15,890 bases of DNA. Origin: SG8-30 sp963695155. Its GTDB lineage: Bacteria; Pseudomonadota; Gammaproteobacteria; Steroidobacterales; Steroidobacteraceae. Made by a program: the position numbers and the translations under genes. The stretch's first letter is position 1; each line of letters opens with the position of its first letter. Shown here piece after piece: positions 13,121 through 15,890 of the stretch. The notes beneath the pieces are model-generated. The model saw only the letters and a list, made by a program, of their open reading frames with translations. It made no database searches and was not told the DNA's origin. Location: positions 1-15,890 of the forward strand of contig CAVOGD010000008.1 in the NCBI GenBank assembly GCA_963695155.1. Reading direction: 5' to 3'.

Positions 13121-14578
13121 CTAGCGCCCCTCCAGGAACCTCGCCACCGTCACCATCGCCAGCGTGTCGTGCCGGCAGTAGTCCAGCAGCGCCTGACGCA
13201 GTTCCGCGCGCCGCGCGGCGGTCGTTTCCGGCGCAATCGCCTCCAGGTACGCCCTGCCTGCGGCATTGCCCTCCTGGATCTCGCCGATCGTCGAGTAGTC
13301 GAGCTCGGGCGCGATCGCCGGCAACAGCTTCTTGATGGACCAGCTGCCGTGCATGGCCGGGTGGTAGTAATTCCGCTTGGCGATCGGGTGCAGGTCCACG
13401 AGCCGCTCCATCAAGGCCTCGAGCCGCTCACGCAGGTCCGGGCAGAACCCGGCCAGCACCTCGATGCACTTCCTCTCGTAAGCCGTGTACATGAACACCG
13501 GCCCCTCGGCGCCGGCCGTCTCGAGCAGCGCCAGGGCCACCGCGCGCGCCGGCAGTTCGCCGGTCAGGTCGAGATGTCCGACATGCTCGAGCTGACCCGG
13601 CGCGCTCTCGATGTGCAGCGAGAACTGGAACGGCACCGGCTGGAAGGGCCGCATGCCGGCCCAGCGCGGCACCGCGGAGCCGATGGTCTCGAAATCCAGG
13701 TAATAGCGCGGCCAGCCGAGCCGCTCGAGCTGCTCGCGCGCCGCCTTCGCGAGCGTCGCCTTGCCGCTGCGCGCCGCGCGCCACACACGCAGCTGCTCCG
13801 CGCCCCTGATCATCGACTCGGGAAGCTCGCGCACGTCCTCGTAGCCGACGCCCAGCAGTTCATCGAGGCGGCTGTTGATGCCCGGCAGGCCCCGGATCGG
13901 GAACTCGGTCTTCTTCCAGCAGTGGCCCTGGAACGGGCATTCATACGGTCGCCTGCAGCGCCGGCCGATCTCCGCATTCGGCTCCGGGCCAGCCAGCACG
14001 CGCTTGGCCTCGCGCACCCAGCCGGCCACCTCGCCCCGCAGCGGCCTCACCTGTGCTGTCAGGTCCGCCTCGGTGAGCAGGCCCCGGTACTGGCCGTCGC
14101 CCGCATACACGAACTGGTTGTTGACGTGCGCCAGCACCACGGCCCGCGGCCGCGCGGTCGAGGTATCCATCGCCCAGGCCTGAATGGCGCAGTCCGCGAC
14201 GTGCTCCTCCTTCACGCTGGCCGAGGACTTCACCTCGATCAGCCGCGGGCCGCCCTTGCCGCGCTCCAGCACGTCGGCGCGCACCAGCAGCCCGTTGCGC
14301 ACGAACGTCGCCTCGAACAGCGGAACCGACGGCAGCGTCTTGAGCAGCTCGTTGGTCCGCTCGACGGCCGTGCGCAGGTCCTTGTCGTACTCGATCAGCA
14401 CGCCGCCGCCGGTGTCGTAGAGCTGCTGCGCCACGGCGCCGATGTCATGGCCCATGTCGAAGATCGCCTGCAGCCCGGGGTCCACTTCCGCAAGGTCGGG
14501 GCGGTGTTTCTCCAGCCAGAGCTTCTTCGGGCACTGGCGGAAGGACATCAGCTTCGACTTGGAGAGGCCGTGGCTCAT
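13121..14578 (-). CDS. DUF2779 protein: Cas4-like nuclease plus DEDD exonuclease-like domain
   Basis: This encodes 485 residues. DUF2779 proteins combine a RecB/Cas4-like nuclease domain with a DnaQ-like exonuclease domain. In the first, KSKLMSFRQCPKKLWLEK (7-24) carries Cys16, and a second cluster CRRPYECPFQGHC (208-220) supplies three more Cys, the arrangement that binds a [4Fe-4S] cluster in Cas4 and AddB. The PD-(D/E)xK residues are D102 and E115-x-K117 in IEVKSSASVKE. The second domain begins YYLDFETIG (292-300) with D295 and E297, continues with RLVDLHPI (D395) and ends DYCRHDTLAMV (466-476) with D471, a DEDDy-like layout. The nucleic-acid substrate is not established. It is not next to CRISPR genes here. 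The ATG at 14578 is the first Met of the conserved N-terminus; no good ribosome site is seen. It is convergent with the peptidase gene. Confidence 0.9.
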   Translation of the reverse strand: MSHGLSKSKLMSFRQCPKKLWLEKHRPDLAEVDPGLQAIFDMGHDIGAVAQQLYDTGGGVLIEYDKDLRTAVERTNELLKTLPSVPLFEATFVRNGLLVRADVLERGKGGPRLIEVKSSASVKEEHVADCAIQAWAMDTSTARPRAVVLAHVNNQFVYAGDGQYRGLLTEADLTAQVRPLRGEVAGWVREAKRVLAGPEPNAEIGRRCRRPYECPFQGHCWKKTEFPIRGLPGINSRLDELLGVGYEDVRELPESMIRGAEQLRVWRAARSGKATLAKAAREQLERLGWPRYYLDFETIGSAVPRWAGMRPFQPVPFQFSLHIESAPGQLEHVGHLDLTGELPARAVALALLETAGAEGPVFMYTAYERKCIEVLAGFCPDLRERLEALMERLVDLHPIAKRNYYHPAMHGSWSIKKLLPAIAPELDYSTIGEIQEGNAAGRAYLEAIAPETTAARRAELRQALLDYCRHDTLAMVTVARFLEGR

Positions 14579-14666
14579 GGGGCGACTGTACCGCTATACG
14601 GGGTCAAGGGGTGAGCCAGGGGGTAGGGCAATATAGTGACCGACCTGAAGGAAACGGAGCCCCACG
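14579..14666. promoter_or_regulatory. Divergent promoter region of the DUF2779 gene and yheU
   Basis: These 88 bases must hold both promoters. TATAGT (14632-14637) is a possible -10 for yheU on the plus strand and TATAGC (minus strand, about 14593-14598) for the DUF2779 gene. Neither has a good -35 at the usual spacing. The ribosome site GGAG (14656-14659) belongs to yheU. Confidence 0.25.
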
Positions 14667-14924
14667 TTGAGCGACTGGATGGACGACCGCGAACGACCGC
14701 CGCCAGTGGCGATCCCGCACACGGAGGTCTCGGCCGAGGCGCTGCGCGGCATCATCGAGTCCTTCGTGCTGCGCGAGGGCACGGACTACGGCGCGCGCGA
14801 CGTGCCGCTCGACAGCAAGGTGACGCAGGTGCTCGGCCAGCTCGAGCGGGGCGAGGCGCAGATCCTGTTCGATCCGCTGACGGAGAGCATCGACATCGTC
14901 GTAACGGGCAAGCGAGGTCGTTGA
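14667..14924 (+). CDS. yheU: UPF0270 family protein YheU
   Basis: This encodes 85 residues from the TTG at 14667, with GGAG seven bases upstream; the ATG at 14679 is a weaker alternative because no ribosome site precedes it. UPF0270 proteins such as E. coli YheU are about 70-85 residues. The core LRGIIESFVLREGTDYGARD (26-45) corresponds closely to the family's LxxLIESFVLREGTDYG, followed by KVTQVLGQLERGEAQILFD and a short strand (TESIDIVV). The fold is small and the function is not known; members have no catalytic motif. The N-terminal 15 residues are charged and Pro-rich and appear to be lineage-specific. It is divergent from the DUF2779 gene. The next 185 bases to 15109 hold no gene. Confidence 0.93.
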   Translation: MSDWMDDRERPPPVAIPHTEVSAEALRGIIESFVLREGTDYGARDVPLDSKVTQVLGQLERGEAQILFDPLTESIDIVVTGKRGR

Positions 14925-15070
14925 CCCGGCTATGTTATTGCTGCAGTGCCGCATCGTTGGCACGAGCTGGATTTACGCGGAATAACACGGGGAAAACAGC
15001 ACACAGGCGCCGCCGCTTCGCGCCCAATGAGGCTCGCCGGGATATATGTCATGTTAGACTCAGTCTTGAA

Positions 15071-15091
15071 AGCGGGCAGTTCTTGCCCGCT
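15071..15091 (+). promoter_or_regulatory. Hairpin next to the ribosome site of the secreted protein gene
   Basis: AGCGGGCA (15071-15078) pairs perfectly with TGCCCGCT (15084-15091) around the loop GTTCT. The ribosome site GAGGAGG (15094-15100) begins only two bases after it. In the transcript it could stabilise the 5' end or affect ribosome access. AT-richer sequence just upstream (about 15040-15060) may hold the promoter, but no clear hexamers are seen. Confidence 0.5.
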
Positions 15092-15109
15092 GTGAGGAGG
15101 GAAGACTTG

Positions 15110-15562
15110 ATGAATTCAATTAGGAAGTCGATCGTCGTTCTGGCACTGGGCGCTTCATCGATGATGATTGCCGCCGGTGCCGCGGCCCAGGAGTGGCCGT
15201 TCGTGCAGGGCGACTACTGGGAAGTCACCGGGATCGACGTATCGGATGGCGCCGGCCTGAAGTACGCCAACTGGCTGGCCAGCGAGTGGCGCAGCAACCT
15301 GGAGTTCTCCAAGTCCAAGGGCTGGATCAAGGACTACAAGGTCTTCAGCAATGTCTACGCTCGCAGCAATGAACCGGACATCTACCTGATTACGGTCACG
15401 GACAGCGTCGTCTCGGGCGCCGAGGGCGAGAAGCGTGACGCCGAATACATGGCCTGGCGCAAGAAGTCCGTGGAACAGATGCAGAGCGAAAGCGGCAACC
15501 GGGCCGAGTACCGGACCGTGATGAGCAGCTCGCTGATCCAGGAACTCAAGTTCCGCAAGTAA
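15110..15562 (+). CDS. Secreted protein of unknown function
   Basis: This encodes 150 residues. The ATG at 15110 follows GGAGG (15096-15100) by nine bases. Residues 1-26 are a signal peptide (IVVLALGASSMMIAAG, then AAA before the cleavage site), so the mature protein is about 124 residues and periplasmic or extracellular. It has no Cys in the mature part. The order GDYWEVTGIDVSDG (34-47), a helix (KYANWLASEWRSNLEFSKSK, 51-70), DYKVFSNVYARS and IYLITVT (91-97) suggests an alpha-beta sandwich of the ferredoxin-like or dimeric alpha-beta barrel kind. I do not recognise a named family. It stands alone with its own terminator, so it is a single-gene transcript. Lower third-position GC than elsewhere is not evident. 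Confidence 0.82.
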   Translation: MNSIRKSIVVLALGASSMMIAAGAAAQEWPFVQGDYWEVTGIDVSDGAGLKYANWLASEWRSNLEFSKSKGWIKDYKVFSNVYARSNEPDIYLITVTDSVVSGAEGEKRDAEYMAWRKKSVEQMQSESGNRAEYRTVMSSSLIQELKFRK

Positions 15563-15591
15563 CGACTCGATTTCCAAAATCGAAGACCAGG

Positions 15592-15621
15592 AACCCCGGC
15601 CTCGCGCCGGGGTTTCTTTTT
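15592..15621 (+). terminator. Rho-independent terminator
   Basis: AACCCCGGC (15592-15600) pairs with GCCGGGGTT (15606-15614) around the loop CTCGC and runs into a T-rich tail to 15621. It lies 29 bases after the secreted protein's stop codon. This is the clearest intrinsic terminator in the window. Confidence 0.92.
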
Positions 15622-15725
15622 GCGCGAGCCGCTCGGCCGCCCGGTCAGTGGCATCTGCTCCGCCCAATTGCTGGAAGCGCCGACAGCAGGCTAATTCGAG
15701 CTACCCGGGAGATATTCAGCGACAC

Positions 15726-15758
15726 TTGCGTTCTAGGTTAATGTATATACAATAACCT
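15726..15758 (+). promoter_or_regulatory. Promoter with overlapping 24-bp palindromic operator
   Basis: TTGCGT (15726-15731) and TACAAT (15748-15753) are 16 bases apart and would start transcription near 15760. Over this lies an inverted repeat, 15735-15758, whose halves AGGTTAATGTAT and ATACAATAACCT agree at 11 of 12 positions. Its centre TGTATATACA is a perfect palindrome covering the -10. Such overlap is the usual layout for self-repression by a toxin-antitoxin complex. The start codon GTG lies at 15764, so the transcript may be almost leaderless. Confidence 0.6.
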
Positions 15759-15763
15759 ACATT

Positions 15764-15890
15764 GTGAGCAACTCCGCCTCGCGCCGTACTTTGGGCTCTA
15801 ACTTGTCGCGCAGCGATGCCCACCGCATCAAGCGCTCCGAGTACAAGGAGTTGCCTGAGCTCACGGATGAAATGCTGGGCCGCGCGGTGA
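15764..15890 (+). CDS. Antitoxin-like protein, BrnA/DUF4415 type, cut by the window edge
   Basis: Only the first 42 codons are in the window. They begin with GTG; an in-frame stop at 15734 and the absence of other start codons fix this as the first plausible start. The N-terminal sequence SNLSRSDAHRIKRSEYKEL is followed by PELTDEMLGRAV. The pattern of SD(L)xRxDAHxI, then EYxExPELTDEMLxRAV, is typical of BrnA- or DUF4415-type antitoxins, which bind DNA and neutralise a small ribonuclease toxin. The usual BrnT toxin gene lies upstream of brnA; none is present on this side of the start. Either the partner follows downstream, or the antitoxin is an orphan. There is no ribosome site. Codons are more AT-rich (ACT, TCT, TTG, CCT, GAA) than elsewhere in the window, hinting at transfer. 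Confidence 0.6.
   Translation, partial: MSNSASRRTLGSNLSRSDAHRIKRSEYKELPELTDEMLGRAV

Noticed and set aside
14636..15109. Upstream extension of the frame of the secreted protein at 15110
   Set aside because: It overlaps yheU in another frame and would bury the signal peptide. A strong ribosome site fixes the start at 15110.

Overview
The window is GC-rich chromosomal DNA with tightly packed genes on both strands. It suggests a gammaproteobacterium: it carries a YheU/UPF0270 protein and a DUF2058 (YaiL-type) protein, both families typical of that class, plus short palindromic GGGGTCTGACCCC repeats that recur in high-GC gammaproteobacterial genomes. The genus cannot be told from the sequence. 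I see no rRNA, tRNA, CRISPR array, insertion sequence or phage module. The only hint of recently acquired DNA is the AT-richer right edge.

Layout from left to right. Positions 48-1976 (minus) encode a large DUF4382/DUF5666-type lipoprotein, divergent from a secreted Met-rich DUF4412-like protein (2274-3044). A tandem palindromic repeat array (3068-3203) follows. It abuts the 3' end of a minus-strand pair with overlapping reading frames: a secreted protein-L-isoaspartate methyltransferase homologue (5609-6358), then a polytopic membrane protein with a degenerate spermidine-synthase domain (3205-5616). A 59-bp near-perfect palindrome separates these from a DUF2058 gene (6492-7037). Divergent from that are an unrecognised membrane protein (7164-7994) and a POT/PTR2-family transporter (8145-9623). 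The transporter's stop codon lies inside a second palindromic repeat cluster (9615-9712).

A small exported protein (9745-10059, minus) is divergent from a short protein that may be DciA/DUF721-like (10177-10485). Next is a two-gene unit overlapping by ATGA: a Rieske non-heme iron oxygenase (10575-11648) and a secreted M20 metallopeptidase (11645-13051). Convergent with it is a DUF2779 protein combining a Cas4-like nuclease and a DEDD-exonuclease-like domain (13121-14578). The yheU gene (14667-14924) and a secreted unknown protein (15110-15562) with a clear intrinsic terminator follow. At the right edge a BrnA/DUF4415-like antitoxin gene begins (15764 onward), with a 24-bp palindrome lying over its -10 element.

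The most notable observations are: the palindrome over the putative antitoxin promoter; a 27-bp element conserved 24/27 upstream of two exported-protein genes, laid out like an ECF-sigma promoter; the overlapping methyltransferase/synthase-like pair; the Rieske/M20 pair with Glu at the inter-centre position; the POT transporter lacking ExxER; and the repeat clusters at stop codons. None amounts to a proven new system. The two pairs and the shared promoter are the best leads.
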